DNA of 64,000 bases from SLNP01 sp964568875 (GTDB lineage: Bacteria; Bacteroidota; Bacteroidia; Bacteroidales; VadinHA17): the NCBI GenBank assembly GCA_964568875.1, contig CAZMSH010000005.1, positions 1 through 64,000 on the forward strand, in the 5' to 3' direction. The notes beneath the pieces are model-generated. The model was not told where the DNA came from and made no database searches. It saw only the letters and a program-made list of their open reading frames with translations. Positions 43,501 through 51,940 of the stretch are shown piece after piece. The position numbers and the translations under genes were made by a program. Each line of letters starts with the position of its first letter. The stretch's first letter is position 1.

Positions 43501-43992
43501 ATCCATATATGAGGCCAGGGCGCTTTCTGCCCCTGCAGGGTTGTCACGAAGTATCTCGTCGGCTATCTCACCTGCAATGCAGGCTGATGTTGCAATCAGT
43601 CCTTCCCTGTATTTCCTTAGCAACTCCTTGTCAATGCGGGGCTTATAGTAAAAGCCTTTTGTATATCCTATCGATACGAGCTTAATCAGATTGTGGTAAC
43701 CGGTAAGATTCTTTGCAAGCAGTATCAGGTGATGCCCCGATCTGTCCTCTTTGCCCGATGTCTCACTTATAGGCCTTCTGGCCACATACATCTCGCAACC
43801 TATTATTGGTTTTATGCCTGCAGCAGTTGTAGCGTTGTGAAACTCTTTCACGCCAAACATGTTCCCATGATCGGTAATAGCCAAAGATTCCATTCCCAGA
43901 TCACCGGCCCTTCTTACAAGGGACTTAATGTCAGAGGCGCCATCAAGAATTGAGTATTGGGTATGAAGATGTAAATGAGTGAAACCAGCCAT
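40510..43992 (-). CDS. dnaE: DNA polymerase III alpha subunit
   Basis: The replicative polymerase catalytic subunit, 1160 residues as usual for DnaE1. The N-terminal PHP domain opens HLHLHTQYSILDGA and includes AITDHGNMFG. The polymerase core has GRGSAAGSVVAYCL and the catalytic aspartates in MPDIDIDFD (about residue 402). Further features are the finger-domain block SHSTCYALIAYQTGYLKANYPAEY and an OB-fold region late in the protein (ATVAGIVVEVRSGISKNGKPYG). The -7 box at 44032-44039 gives a leader of about 33 bases. No frameshift is seen over its 3.5 kb. Confidence 0.97.
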   Translation of the reverse strand: MAGFTHLHLHTQYSILDGASDIKSLVRRAGDLGMESLAITDHGNMFGVKEFHNATTAAGIKPIIGCEMYVARRPISETSGKEDRSGHHLILLAKNLTGYHNLIKLVSIGYTKGFYYKPRIDKELLRKYREGLIATSACIAGEIADEILRDNPAGAESALASYMDIFGDDFYLEIQRHETFDTTADRTVFPLQQKVITHFKELSQKFNVKIVASNDVHFIHKEEADAHDILICINTASDFDDPKRLRYTKEEYLKSEEEMRQIFSDMPEVIDNVAEITGKIEQYTLDHDPIMPEFEIPEGYSDKDEYLRHLTYEGARERWGEISPELKDRIDFELDTIASMGFPGYFLIVQDLLRAAREMNVSVGPGRGSAAGSVVAYCLKITDIDPIKYGLLFERFLNPDRISMPDIDIDFDEDGREEVLKYVVNKYGHDKVAHIITFGTMASKLAIRDVARVLKLPLPDADRLAKLVPEKQKISLREAYDESPELARERNSENELIAKTLRFAEILEGSVRQTGVHACGVIIGREQLDEHIPVCTAKDTELYATQFDGDHVESVGLLKMDFLGLKTLSIIRDALTNIKKSAGIEIDINTIPPDDRKTFELFSNGETTGLFQFESTGMKRYLRELKPNRFEDLIAMNALYRPGPMEYIPKFIRRKHGEEKIEYELPVMEKYLDDTYGITVYQEQVMLLSQELAGFTKGQADSLRKAMGKKKRDIMDQMKVRFFEGCQKKGHSLTIAEKIWTDWEAFAEYAFNKSHSTCYALIAYQTGYLKANYPAEYMAAVLSRNLSDIKKITIFMDETRRMGIEVLGPDINESEFHFTVNREGNIRFGLGAIKGVGENAVAHLLEERNAAGPFNDIYNLAERVNLNSLNKKTLEAMAVAGVFDCFEGTNRAQYFAPDSRGNSFIENLIRFGNSMKELRKSSQQSLFGEEGGFDIVRPEPAESPDWPKLEKLNREKEVIGIYLSSHPLDDFRLEMESFCTATLAELQSLKEYADREATVAGIVVEVRSGISKNGKPYGTFTLQDYTDSFRFMLFDKDYIDNSKYLNTGYYLLLKGKIQKRQYNDDYDFRIKTIHLLSSVREDLISSITIKARAEDITTETVSELFRLISENKGKTELKVQISDPAEKIRFRMFSRSSRVRLTNDFISFLDDHPTFEYKVN

Positions 43993-44031
43993 AAAGACTC
44001 TTGATTATTTAATAGGAGAAAAGGGTCATTG

Positions 44032-44039
44032 CAAAAATA
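44032..44039 (-). promoter_or_regulatory. -7 promoter box for dnaE
   Basis: TATTTTTG on the minus strand matches TAnnTTTG, 40 bases upstream of the dnaE ATG. Confidence 0.5.
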
Positions 44040-44119
44040 AATTAAAAAGCTGTCGGGAAATTTCAAACCAGACGATTGTTGAAAAAAAATGAAGCCATAC
44101 AAGAATGTTAAAAAAAGTT

Positions 44120-44127
44120 TATCTTTG
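44120..44127 (+). promoter_or_regulatory. -7 promoter box for the susC-susD pair
   Basis: TATCTTTG matches TAnnTTTG. It predicts a leader of about 108 bases before the SusC ATG, long compared with the other genes here and thus room for post-transcriptional control. No -33 TTG sits at standard spacing. Confidence 0.55.
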
Positions 44128-44241
44128 TATACTTTCATTATGTGGTCAACCAACTTTATAAAATACTCTGTTTTTAGCTATGTGTCCAGTGGTGATAATT
44201 CATTCCCAACTTATAGTATTCATTAACCTAATCCAAATGTT

Positions 44242-47200
44242 ATGAGAAAACTATTAATGTTTGTTTTTATGTTTTGCGGTCTGGCGCTGGCGGTTAACGC
44301 ACAGCAGAAGACCGTGACAGGAACTGTAACCGGTGCTGATGATGGTATGCCCATAATTGGCGCTACGGTTCAGATCAAGGGTTCGCTGACGGGCGTCGCA
44401 ACCAACCTGGAAGGCCAGTATTCTATCACCGTAAATGAAGGCGAGGTGCTGGTTATCAGGTATGTAGGCATGAAGACTGCCGAGGTCACAATTGGTTCTG
44501 CCAATGTCTATGACGTTGTTCTGGAACCTGACTTCCTTGGTGTCGATGAGGTTGTTGTTGTAGCCTATGGAACCACAAGGAAGGAGACCTATACAGGTTC
44601 GGCGGCCGTAGTAAGTTCAGAGAAGCTTGCGCGTACACCGACGACTTCAATAGTGAAGGCGCTCCAGGCAAATGCAACAGGTGTTCATGTGGTTAACTCA
44701 ACGAGTGCTTCCAATGCTGACCCGATTATAAGGATCAGGGGTATCGGCTCGATAACAGCAGATGCTAATCCGCTGTGGGTTGTCGACGGTATTGTAGGAG
44801 CCTCGGTTCCCAACCTGAACGACATTGAATCGGTTACAGTACTGAAGGATGCCGCCGCAGCATCACTCTATGGTTCAAGAGCCGCGAACGGAGTTATTGT
44901 GGTTACCACGAAGAAGGGTATTCAGGGCAAGCCCAGGTTTACCTATCTTGGCAAACAGAGTATTTCGACCTTTACCACCAACAAGTTCGAGATGCTGAAT
45001 GCTTCGGAATTCATGCAGAAATCATGGCAGGGTATTTATAACTATGCTGTTGATCAGGGTGAAGCCAACCCTGCAACATATGCACATGATAATCTGTTTC
45101 TGCTTGCCGGTAAGAATCCTTTTAATATTGACCAGCCTTTCGACGACAATGGTAATCTGAAGTCGAATGCGCAGCTGATGTTTGACCAGAGCTGGTTTGA
45201 TCTGGCACACAGAACAGGTCAGATATCGGAGCATAATTTTACTGCATCTGGCGGAGACGGCAGTACGAAGTTCTATTTCTCGGGAACCTATTTTGACCAG
45301 AAGGCCATAACAGTACCTGATGAAGTTAAGAGGCTGATGGGTCATATCAATGTGACGACACAGGTAAATAAGAAGATTACAGTAGGTTATACCTCTACTC
45401 TCAGACACCAGATGGGTAATACCGTAAAGGATATCACCAACGGTTCCGGTACAGGTTATGCTGCATACACTTATCCTAACAACGTTCCGCTTTATGTTCT
45501 TGATGATAACTTCCAGCCTGTTGTTGGTGACGACGGTAATTATGTATGGAACTGGGACAACCTTGTTTCGAAGGACTATAACCCGATTGCACAGAATGAG
45601 CTTGATCCGCGTGGTCACAGGTCAACAAATGTATTCAACTCATTTAATCTCAACTGGCAGATGTTTGAGGGTTTTGTGTTTGATACAAAAATAAGCGGAA
45701 GGGTTTCCAACGAGAATACAGACTTTTTCCGTAATCCGTTCCATGGTGATGGCAAGGCTTACAAGGGCAGCTCGACAAAATCTTCTGAGGATATCCGTAC
45801 CTATTTCACATCTACCACTGTTAACTATGACAAGGTTTTTGGCAGTCATCAGATTGGCATACTGGGAGGTTATGAGACCGAGTATTATATCAGGAGGAGC
45901 ATGACTGCATATGCCAGGGGTTTTGACATACCCTTCTCAGATGAGTTCAGTATTGCAGCAGAACCATTTGGCACACCTGTATCTTCCACAACTGAGACCT
46001 CTATGATTTCATATTTCAGTCGTCTCAACTACAGCCTGTTGGATAAGTACTATCTTTCAGCTTCATACAGGCGTGACGGATCATCGAGGTTTGGCCCGAG
46101 GGTTCGCTGGGCTGATTTCTGGTCGGCAAGTGCATCATGGAGGATTAATCAGGAGGATTTCCTTGCAGGCATTGGCTGGCTTGATGATCTTAAGCTGAGG
46201 ATCAGTTATGGTACGAATGGAAACCAGGCTGTTCCTCCATATGCTTACCTTCCGACGTTTGCACTTGGATCAGTTTATGACGGTAATATAGGTATGACTC
46301 ATAACCGTCTGCCTAACTATGACCTGAGATGGGAGAAGAACAAGATCATGAATGCCGGATTTGACTTCGGTATATTTGGCAAATTCCGTGGTAGCTTTGA
46401 ATACTTCGACAGGCTGTCAGATGACCTCCTGCAGGATAAGCCACTGCCTCCGTCAACTGGTTTTACAAGCATTCTATCTAATGTAGGCGGACTGAAGAAT
46501 AAGGGATTCGAGATCGAACTTCATTCAACCAATTATGAATCACCAAATCTTGTCTGGCTTTCCAACCTGAACTTTACCAAGTTCACCAACGAGATCACAG
46601 CCCTTTCGCAAGAGGAAATCATTTCCGGAACAAAAAGATGGGTTGTAGGTAACAGCCTTTATACATGGTATATAAGAGAGTATGCCGGTGTAGATCCCAA
46701 TAATGGAAGGGCTCTCTGGTATAGGGATATCGTAGACGGAGAAGGCAATGTCACCGGAAGGGAGACTACAGACACTTATTCACAGGCTACAAGATATGAG
46801 CTTGGCCAGTCAGTTCCCGATTTCTATGGTGCTTTGACAAATACATTCATAATAATGAAGGATGTCAATTTCTCATTCCAGTTTTACTGGAGTGTAGGGG
46901 GCAAGGTTTATAACAGCCTTAAGCAGACGACAATGAATGACGGCAAGCGCATGGGCTATCAGCTTAACAAGGATGTTCTTGACTCATGGCAGGAACCAGG
47001 TGATGATACCGATGTGCCCAGGTTTGTATATAACAACGGCACCCAGAGCGATGAAACATCAAGCAGATTCCTGGAGGATGGATCATTCCTGCGTCTCAGG
47101 AACGTTAACCTTTCATACTCAGTCCCGAAACGCTTCCTTGGTGGTACCGGTCTTGATGGTGCCTCGGTGTTCGTAAACGGTGACAACCTGTTTGTTCTTA

Positions 47201-47307
47201 CAAAGTATACAGGCCTTGACCCTGAGCAGGGTTTAAGTGGCCTTACAAATACAACCAACATACCAAACGTAAGAACGGTAACCTTTGGGATCAATCTTAG
47301 TTTCTAA
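44242..47307 (+). CDS. SusC/RagA family TonB-linked outer-membrane protein
   Basis: A 1021-residue TonB-dependent transporter. It has a signal peptide (to NAQQ, residue 23), a carboxypeptidase-regulatory-like N-terminal domain (VTGTVTGADDGMPIIGATVQIKG), a TonB box region (DEVVVVAYG) and a plug with the SusC signature RIRGIGSITADANPLWVVDG and SLYGSRAANGVIVVTTKKG. A 22-strand barrel ends in TFGINLSF. With its SusD partner 20 bases on, it should import a glycan, peptide or other large ligand using TonB energy. No hydrolase, sulfatase or sigma/anti-sigma pair lies beside it, so the ligand cannot be inferred. Confidence 0.96.
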   Translation: MRKLLMFVFMFCGLALAVNAQQKTVTGTVTGADDGMPIIGATVQIKGSLTGVATNLEGQYSITVNEGEVLVIRYVGMKTAEVTIGSANVYDVVLEPDFLGVDEVVVVAYGTTRKETYTGSAAVVSSEKLARTPTTSIVKALQANATGVHVVNSTSASNADPIIRIRGIGSITADANPLWVVDGIVGASVPNLNDIESVTVLKDAAAASLYGSRAANGVIVVTTKKGIQGKPRFTYLGKQSISTFTTNKFEMLNASEFMQKSWQGIYNYAVDQGEANPATYAHDNLFLLAGKNPFNIDQPFDDNGNLKSNAQLMFDQSWFDLAHRTGQISEHNFTASGGDGSTKFYFSGTYFDQKAITVPDEVKRLMGHINVTTQVNKKITVGYTSTLRHQMGNTVKDITNGSGTGYAAYTYPNNVPLYVLDDNFQPVVGDDGNYVWNWDNLVSKDYNPIAQNELDPRGHRSTNVFNSFNLNWQMFEGFVFDTKISGRVSNENTDFFRNPFHGDGKAYKGSSTKSSEDIRTYFTSTTVNYDKVFGSHQIGILGGYETEYYIRRSMTAYARGFDIPFSDEFSIAAEPFGTPVSSTTETSMISYFSRLNYSLLDKYYLSASYRRDGSSRFGPRVRWADFWSASASWRINQEDFLAGIGWLDDLKLRISYGTNGNQAVPPYAYLPTFALGSVYDGNIGMTHNRLPNYDLRWEKNKIMNAGFDFGIFGKFRGSFEYFDRLSDDLLQDKPLPPSTGFTSILSNVGGLKNKGFEIELHSTNYESPNLVWLSNLNFTKFTNEITALSQEEIISGTKRWVVGNSLYTWYIREYAGVDPNNGRALWYRDIVDGEGNVTGRETTDTYSQATRYELGQSVPDFYGALTNTFIIMKDVNFSFQFYWSVGGKVYNSLKQTTMNDGKRMGYQLNKDVLDSWQEPGDDTDVPRFVYNNGTQSDETSSRFLEDGSFLRLRNVNLSYSVPKRFLGGTGLDGASVFVNGDNLFVLTKYTGLDPEQGLSGLTNTTNIPNVRTVTFGINLSF

Positions 47308-47327
47308 CCCAAAACCGGAGGATAATT

Positions 47328-48968
47328 ATGAAAAAGATATTATTGACATTAACGATTGCAGGATTACTTGTCGCCGGCTGTACGGAAGATTTTCTCGAGC
47401 AGTTTCCAACAACACAGATCGATGAAAGTGCAGCTTTCAGTACTCCTGAGAATGCAATGGCCGTTCTTTACGGTGTCTATGATGCATGTTTCCAGACAAC
47501 CCTGACGGGATCATGGATGATGATATTCAATGAAGTAAGAGGTGATGACTGTTTCGTACCGCAACAGCTTAACTGGAATTTCTGGAATCACCCGTTTAAC
47601 TATCAGCAGATTCCAACCTCGACCTTCAGGGGAGCTCCGAGAGACTGGTGGAATGACCTTTATGAGGTTATTGAAAACACCAATGGCGCTATTAATGCAG
47701 AGCTGCCTCTCGTTGGTGAAGCAAAGGATGCTTACCTGGGTGAGATGAAGTTTATGAGGGCTTATGCATACTTTCATCTTGTTCAGATATTCTGTTTCCC
47801 CTATGGCAAGGACAATGGTGAAAGTCCCGGCGTTCCTGTTTACGAAGTCAGTGATGTAAGCCAGATGACCGGAAGAGGTAAGGTGAAGGATGTATACGAC
47901 CTTATCGAGAGGGATCTTACCGATGCTATCGCAGGACTACCTGCTCTTGGCAAGGCAAGTGGTGCCACCAGAATAAGCAAGGCTTTTGCCAATACAGTTA
48001 TGGCACGGGTTAAGATGGCGAAACTTGATTATGACGGAGCCCTGCCTTATATTAATGCAGCTCTTGCCGATGCGCCTGATATTCTGACAGATGCAGCTAC
48101 TTTGAACGAGTACAAGACAGGACTTAACCGCCAGACAAAGGAGTCTATCTTTAACGTACCTTTCAATCCTGATGACTATGGAATCTACTGGGGATTCTCC
48201 AACTTCTTTGACCATCCGGAGGGTTATGGCAACGTATTCGTAACTTCCGCTCTGTTGAATGAGTATGCACCCGATGATATTAGAAGAGAGTGGTATATAA
48301 CACCCCTCTTCTGGAATCTTGGTGACGATGACATAACTGACTATTTTGGAGCTTACAAATCGTACCTTTATCATTTTGAAGGATGGCATGTCTATTCATT
48401 TGCCGAGGCTACAGCTCTTTATGATGACGGCACTGTTCTTGACAATTCACTATTCTATCCTAACAGGCCTGCATCAGATCTTTTTGTAAGACCCGGAATA
48501 CATTCTCTCTATGGTAAATTCCCCAGAGTGGATGGAGTAAGGGGTGGCAGTTTCGGCAGCGTTGGCCTTGACCAGCCTACTCTTGCAAGAACTTCAGAAC
48601 TATGGCTTATGAAGGCCGAGTGTGAGGCCCGTAAGGGTACTCCGAGCTGGACAGCAGCCCAGGATGCACTCTTTGTCATCCAGGAGCGTGCAATCCCCGG
48701 AGCTGTTAAGTCGACCAACACCGGAAATGCCCTCATTGACGAAATAATGATGGAGCGCCGCAAGGAGCTTGTTGGTGAAGGATTCAGGTTCCTTGATATA
48801 CTGAGGCTGGGATTGCCTCTGGCAAGACCTGACATACCTGGCCCGAACTGGTCGCCGATAATGAACCTGCCGGCCTATGACAACAAAATGATCTATCCGA
48901 TTCCTGAGGCTGAGTTTGACGCCAATCCATTTATGGATAAAGCGACCGATCAGAACCCAGGGTATTAA
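47328..48968 (+). CDS. RagB/SusD family outer-membrane lipoprotein
   Basis: A 546-residue surface lipoprotein that forms the lid of the SusC transporter and captures ligand. The signal MKKILLTLTIAGLLVAGC ends at lipobox Cys18. The family's mature N-terminus follows: CTEDFLEQFPTTQIDESAAF. The TPR-like helical scaffold includes EMKFMRAYAYFHLVQIF, and the C-terminus has LIDEIMMERRKELVGEGFRFLDILRLG and MIYPIPEAEFDANP. A hairpin terminator follows about 30 bases after the stop. Ligand unknown. Confidence 0.96.
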   Translation: MKKILLTLTIAGLLVAGCTEDFLEQFPTTQIDESAAFSTPENAMAVLYGVYDACFQTTLTGSWMMIFNEVRGDDCFVPQQLNWNFWNHPFNYQQIPTSTFRGAPRDWWNDLYEVIENTNGAINAELPLVGEAKDAYLGEMKFMRAYAYFHLVQIFCFPYGKDNGESPGVPVYEVSDVSQMTGRGKVKDVYDLIERDLTDAIAGLPALGKASGATRISKAFANTVMARVKMAKLDYDGALPYINAALADAPDILTDAATLNEYKTGLNRQTKESIFNVPFNPDDYGIYWGFSNFFDHPEGYGNVFVTSALLNEYAPDDIRREWYITPLFWNLGDDDITDYFGAYKSYLYHFEGWHVYSFAEATALYDDGTVLDNSLFYPNRPASDLFVRPGIHSLYGKFPRVDGVRGGSFGSVGLDQPTLARTSELWLMKAECEARKGTPSWTAAQDALFVIQERAIPGAVKSTNTGNALIDEIMMERRKELVGEGFRFLDILRLGLPLARPDIPGPNWSPIMNLPAYDNKMIYPIPEAEFDANPFMDKATDQNPGY

Positions 48969-48998
48969 TACTCATTTTGATAATATAAACTGATAAAG

Positions 48999-49032
48999 AG
49001 CAGCGCGCCGCAAGGTTCGCTGCTTTTTTCTT
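48999..49032 (+). terminator. Terminator after susC-susD
   Basis: AGCAGCG (48999-49005) and CGCTGCT (49018-49024) pair around a 12-base loop and are followed by a run of Ts with one C. Position and shape fit intrinsic termination of the SusCD transcript, isolating it from rpsP. Confidence 0.85.
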
Positions 49033-49039
49033 TTGCAGC

Positions 49040-49070
49040 TTGTCAGTTACAAAATAATACTGTACATTTG
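49040..49070 (+). promoter_or_regulatory. Promoter of rpsP-rimM
   Basis: TTG (49040-49042), 20 bases, then TACATTTG (49063-49070): a full Bacteroidota promoter match. The predicted leader is about 42 bases to the rpsP ATG. Confidence 0.7.
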
Positions 49071-49118
49071 CAGCCTTAAATTTTCATGTAGGTTTAATTA
49101 TTAAGCGTTTATAAATTA

Positions 49119-49766
49119 ATGGCAGTTAAAATCAGATTAGCTAGGAAGGGCCGCAAGAAGCTGGCCTTCTACCACATTGTGGTAGCAGATAGCAGGTCGC
49201 CACGTGATGGCAGGTTCATTGAAAGGCTCGGGTTGTATAATCCGAACACTAATCCGGCAACTATCGAACTAGATTTCGACAGGGCGCTGGGATGGCTGCA
49301 GAAGGGTGCGCAACCTACAGATACATGTCGTGCGATCTTATCGTACAAGGGGATACTACTTAAGAAGCACTTGCTTGAGGGTGTCAGGAAGGGTGCTTTT
49401 GATGAGGCTGAGGCTGAAAGAAAGTTTACCGAATGGATGACGGAAAAGGAGAAGAGCATTGATATGAAGCGTTCGTCTCTTGAAAAGTCAGGTGAAGAGA
49501 AGAAGAGAAAGAGAATCGAGGAGGAGAAGCTTATCAGCGAAACCAGGGCTGCTGAAATAGCCAAAAAGAATGCAGCTTTAGCTGCCAGGGAGGCTGGTGA
49601 GGCTGAACCGGAGCAGGAAGAGGCTGTTGCTGAAACAGAACAGGAAGAAGCTGTTGCTGAAGCAGAACCCGCAGCTGAATCTGAAGAATCAGTTAAGGCT
49701 GACGACGCAGAGACTACGGAACAGACTGATGAAGAGCCTGCCGGGGAAGCTGCCGACAAGGAGTAG
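49119..49766 (+). CDS. rpsP: 30S ribosomal protein S16 with long acidic C-terminal extension
   Basis: Residues 1-85 are an ordinary S16 (MAVKIRLARKGRKKLAFYHIVVADSRSPRDG), a primary-binding protein of the small subunit. The remaining 130 residues are a lysine/glutamate helix (SGEEKKRKRIEEEKLISE) and then an Ala/Glu-rich low-complexity tail with a duplicated EAVAETEQEE-like unit. S16 is about 80-90 residues in most bacteria; extensions are common in Bacteroidota, and this one is on the long side. The tail's role is unknown. rimM follows after 30 bases, the usual operon partner; trmD and rplS, common next genes, are absent. Confidence 0.95.
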   Translation: MAVKIRLARKGRKKLAFYHIVVADSRSPRDGRFIERLGLYNPNTNPATIELDFDRALGWLQKGAQPTDTCRAILSYKGILLKKHLLEGVRKGAFDEAEAERKFTEWMTEKEKSIDMKRSSLEKSGEEKKRKRIEEEKLISETRAAEIAKKNAALAAREAGEAEPEQEEAVAETEQEEAVAEAEPAAESEESVKADDAETTEQTDEEPAGEAADKE

Positions 49767-49796
49767 ACCTTATTATAACATAAAAACCGGACTGAC

Positions 49797-50312
49797 ATGA
49801 AGAGAGACCGGTTGAAAGAGGTAGGGGTGGTTGCAAAGCCACATGGTTACAGGGGAGAGTTGCTCATAAGACTTACCGGTACCCCTCCTGAAAATATCGA
49901 AAGATTGAAATCGCTCTTCCTTCTTATTGAAGGAAGGGCGGTTCCTTTTATTACCGAATCGATTGAATACAGGGGCGATAAGACGTTAATTGCCAAATTC
50001 AGATGGTATGATTCCGTTGACAAAGCAACTGACTTTGCCGGCTGCAGAGTATTTGTCGAAGCGAAAGCCCATTCCCGCCCCGAGCTGCCTGATCATGAGC
50101 TGATTGAAGGTTTTACGGTTGTTGATCAGGATGGCAAACAAAGAGGAGTAATAATATCAGTGACTGTATCAGAACATCAGTGGCTTGCTGAAGTAAAGAG
50201 TACAAAAGGGAACACATTCCTGCTACCGGTACATGAAGACCTGATTATAGGTTTCAATCGGGCCGGGAAAATCATTACCATGACTGTCCCCGGTGGTATA
50301 GAAGATATTTGA
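49797..50312 (+). CDS. rimM: Ribosome maturation factor RimM
   Basis: RimM binds S19 and assists 16S rRNA maturation in the 30S head. The 171-residue protein has the N-terminal beta-barrel GVVAKPHGYRGELLIRL and the C-terminal PRC-barrel with ELIEGFTVVDQDGKQRGVI and EDLIIGFNRAGKIITMTVP. Normal length. It is co-transcribed with rpsP, 30 bases upstream. Confidence 0.93.
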   Translation: MKRDRLKEVGVVAKPHGYRGELLIRLTGTPPENIERLKSLFLLIEGRAVPFITESIEYRGDKTLIAKFRWYDSVDKATDFAGCRVFVEAKAHSRPELPDHELIEGFTVVDQDGKQRGVIISVTVSEHQWLAEVKSTKGNTFLLPVHEDLIIGFNRAGKIITMTVPGGIEDI

Positions 50313-50383
50313 AATCTTGATTCCAGATATGCAGCATTACAGTTCTTATTTCGTCTTTAGGGCAAAACATTAACTAAAAGAAA

Positions 50384-51079
50384 ATGAAAAACCTAAAGAT
50401 TTTAATTGTTGCCATCATACTGACAGGCGCAATTCCGGCTACCTTGTCGGCCCAGAGAGAAACCAGAGACCTTAAGAACTTTACGGAAATAGGCTTTTCA
50501 GTACCGGGAGACCTCTATGTTAAAACCGGAAATGACTTCAGCATAATACTTGAAGGAGATGCTGATCTGCTTAGTAAAGTTGAGACTGAAATTAAGGGCA
50601 ACAGGTTGATTATTAAACATGAGAATTTCAGATGGAACTGGGATCAAAAGATTAAAGCCTATGTGACCATGCCATCGGTTGAGGGACTCAGCATTTCGGG
50701 CTCAGGAAATATATATGTTGAGAATCCGATAAAAGGGAGTTCGCTGGGGTTGTCAATAAGCGGCAGCGGAAAAGTTTACGCAGGGGCGATTACCTATGAG
50801 AACCTTAAATGCTCAATTTCAGGGTCGGGAGATTTTATTTTCGAGGGCAGTGGTTCGGTTGCAAGTGCCGAATTGTCAATCAGCGGAAGCGGAAGTTACA
50901 AGGCTCCTGATCTTAAGGTTGACAAACTTCAGGCAAGGATTTCCGGTAGCGGTTCCTGTGATTGCTTTGTTTCAGAGAGTCTCACGGCATCAATTTCAGG
51001 TAGCGGCAACATTAACTATTCAGGAAGGCCGTCAATAGATGTAAGGTCTTCAGGATCAGGGAAAGTGCGATCTAAATAA
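50384..51079 (+). CDS. Secreted DUF2807 (head GIN domain) protein
   Basis: A 231-residue secreted protein: signal peptide to about ALSAQ (residue 23), then a right-handed beta-helix-like DUF2807 domain. It has six or more SISGSG repeats at about 20-residue spacing (LSISGSGNIYVENP, LSISGSGKVYAG, CSISGSGDFIF and so on), which would stack as rungs. DUF2807 proteins are widespread and uncharacterised in Bacteroidota; a putative adhesin role is sometimes suggested. It lies 71 bases after rimM and probably has its own promoter. It converges on tsaC. Confidence 0.87.
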   Translation: MKNLKILIVAIILTGAIPATLSAQRETRDLKNFTEIGFSVPGDLYVKTGNDFSIILEGDADLLSKVETEIKGNRLIIKHENFRWNWDQKIKAYVTMPSVEGLSISGSGNIYVENPIKGSSLGLSISGSGKVYAGAITYENLKCSISGSGDFIFEGSGSVASAELSISGSGSYKAPDLKVDKLQARISGSGSCDCFVSESLTASISGSGNINYSGRPSIDVRSSGSGKVRSK

Positions 51080-51113
51080 GTCAATCAATCGTCAGACTGC
51101 ATCGGGCTATCTA

Positions 51114-51704
51114 TTACCGACGCAGGATATTCACCACTCCTGATCCATCGATTTTAATAACCGGGGAGGGCTTTGCCCTCCTCGTGTCATTTCTGCGGTG
51201 GCTGACCACATAATCTGCCCCACTGACAATCTCATCTGCAATCTCACTGAATATAGCCGGGGGAGGTGCCCCACTAATATTTGCAGAGGTAGAAACCACA
51301 GGTTTTCGGAATCTGCCTATCAGTGACTGGCAGAACTCATCCCGGCAGACTCTTACAGCAACATAACCATCTGCTGAAATCAGCGATTGGCACAGTAGTG
51401 TCTCTTTTGCCGGCAGAACCAGTGTTAATGGCTTTTCCTCGGCCTCAATTATCTCATAGACAACATTGTGAATACCTGAAGAATATCTTTCGAGCATAGG
51501 TAAGGAATCTACCAGAATGATCATGCTCTTCTCCGGGGGTCTTCTTTTTATCTGGTATATCTTTTCAATAGCCTCTTCATTTGTGGGGTCGCATCCCAGA
51601 CCCCATATTGTATCAGTAGGGTAGAGAATTACCCCGCCTGACCTGAGTGCCTCAACCGACCGGTTGATGTCATCTTTAATTGATGCTATCATTATATCCT
51701 TCAT
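51114..51704 (-). CDS. tsaC: L-threonylcarbamoyladenylate synthase (YrdC/Sua5 family)
   Basis: Makes threonylcarbamoyl-AMP from threonine, bicarbonate and ATP, the first step of t6A37 tRNA modification. The 196-residue protein is a single YrdC domain with GGVILYPTDTIWGLGCDPTN, IKRRPPEKSMIILV, and SANISGAPPPAIFSEI. It lacks the Sua5 C-terminal domain, so it is TsaC-like. The start MKDIMIASIK could also be the second Met. TsaB, TsaD and TsaE are not in the window. It is divergent from hppA across a 236-base gap. Confidence 0.9.
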   Translation of the reverse strand: MKDIMIASIKDDINRSVEALRSGGVILYPTDTIWGLGCDPTNEEAIEKIYQIKRRPPEKSMIILVDSLPMLERYSSGIHNVVYEIIEAEEKPLTLVLPAKETLLCQSLISADGYVAVRVCRDEFCQSLIGRFRKPVVSTSANISGAPPPAIFSEIADEIVSGADYVVSHRRNDTRRAKPSPVIKIDGSGVVNILRR

Positions 51705-51721
51705 TTCCTAATCCTTAAATT

Positions 51722-51835
51722 ACTGGCAGCAGTGGATCTGCAGCACAAAAATAATACAGAAATGCCAGCCTTACATGCCATAAAGTCTTTTTCTGAGAGT
51801 ATACTGGCATGTCAATTCTATTTCTATGACTGGCA
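51722..51835. promoter_or_regulatory. Cluster of TGGCA motifs between tsaC and hppA
   Basis: ACTGGCA occurs three times (51722-51728, 51803-51809, 51829-51835), and its inverse TGCCA occurs at 51763-51767 and 51776-51780. ACATGCCA (51773-51780) and TGGCATGT (51805-51812) are exact inverted 8-mers 24 bases apart. The layout resembles a multi-site operator or a hairpin in a divergent control region. Chance cannot be excluded. Confidence 0.35.
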
Positions 51836-51883
51836 AATGATTAATATATTCACACTTCTTTAAATCTGATTGGAAAATTACTA

Positions 51884-51891
51884 TATATTTG
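51884..51891 (+). promoter_or_regulatory. -7 promoter box for hppA
   Basis: TATATTTG matches TAnnTTTG, with a predicted leader of about 43 bases before the ATG at 51941. Confidence 0.55.
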
Positions 51892-51940
51892 GGGGTTGAA
51901 ACCTAATGATTACAGTTAACTAAAACTAAACACACATCTT

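Noticed and set aside
42693..43512. Several plus-strand frames of 80-148 codons opposite dnaE
   Set aside because: All are antisense to the intact polymerase gene and show no recognisable domains.
49169..49798. 209-codon minus-strand Ser/Ala-rich frame opposite rpsP
   Set aside because: It mirrors the Glu/Ala-rich low-complexity tail of S16; composition alone explains the open frame.
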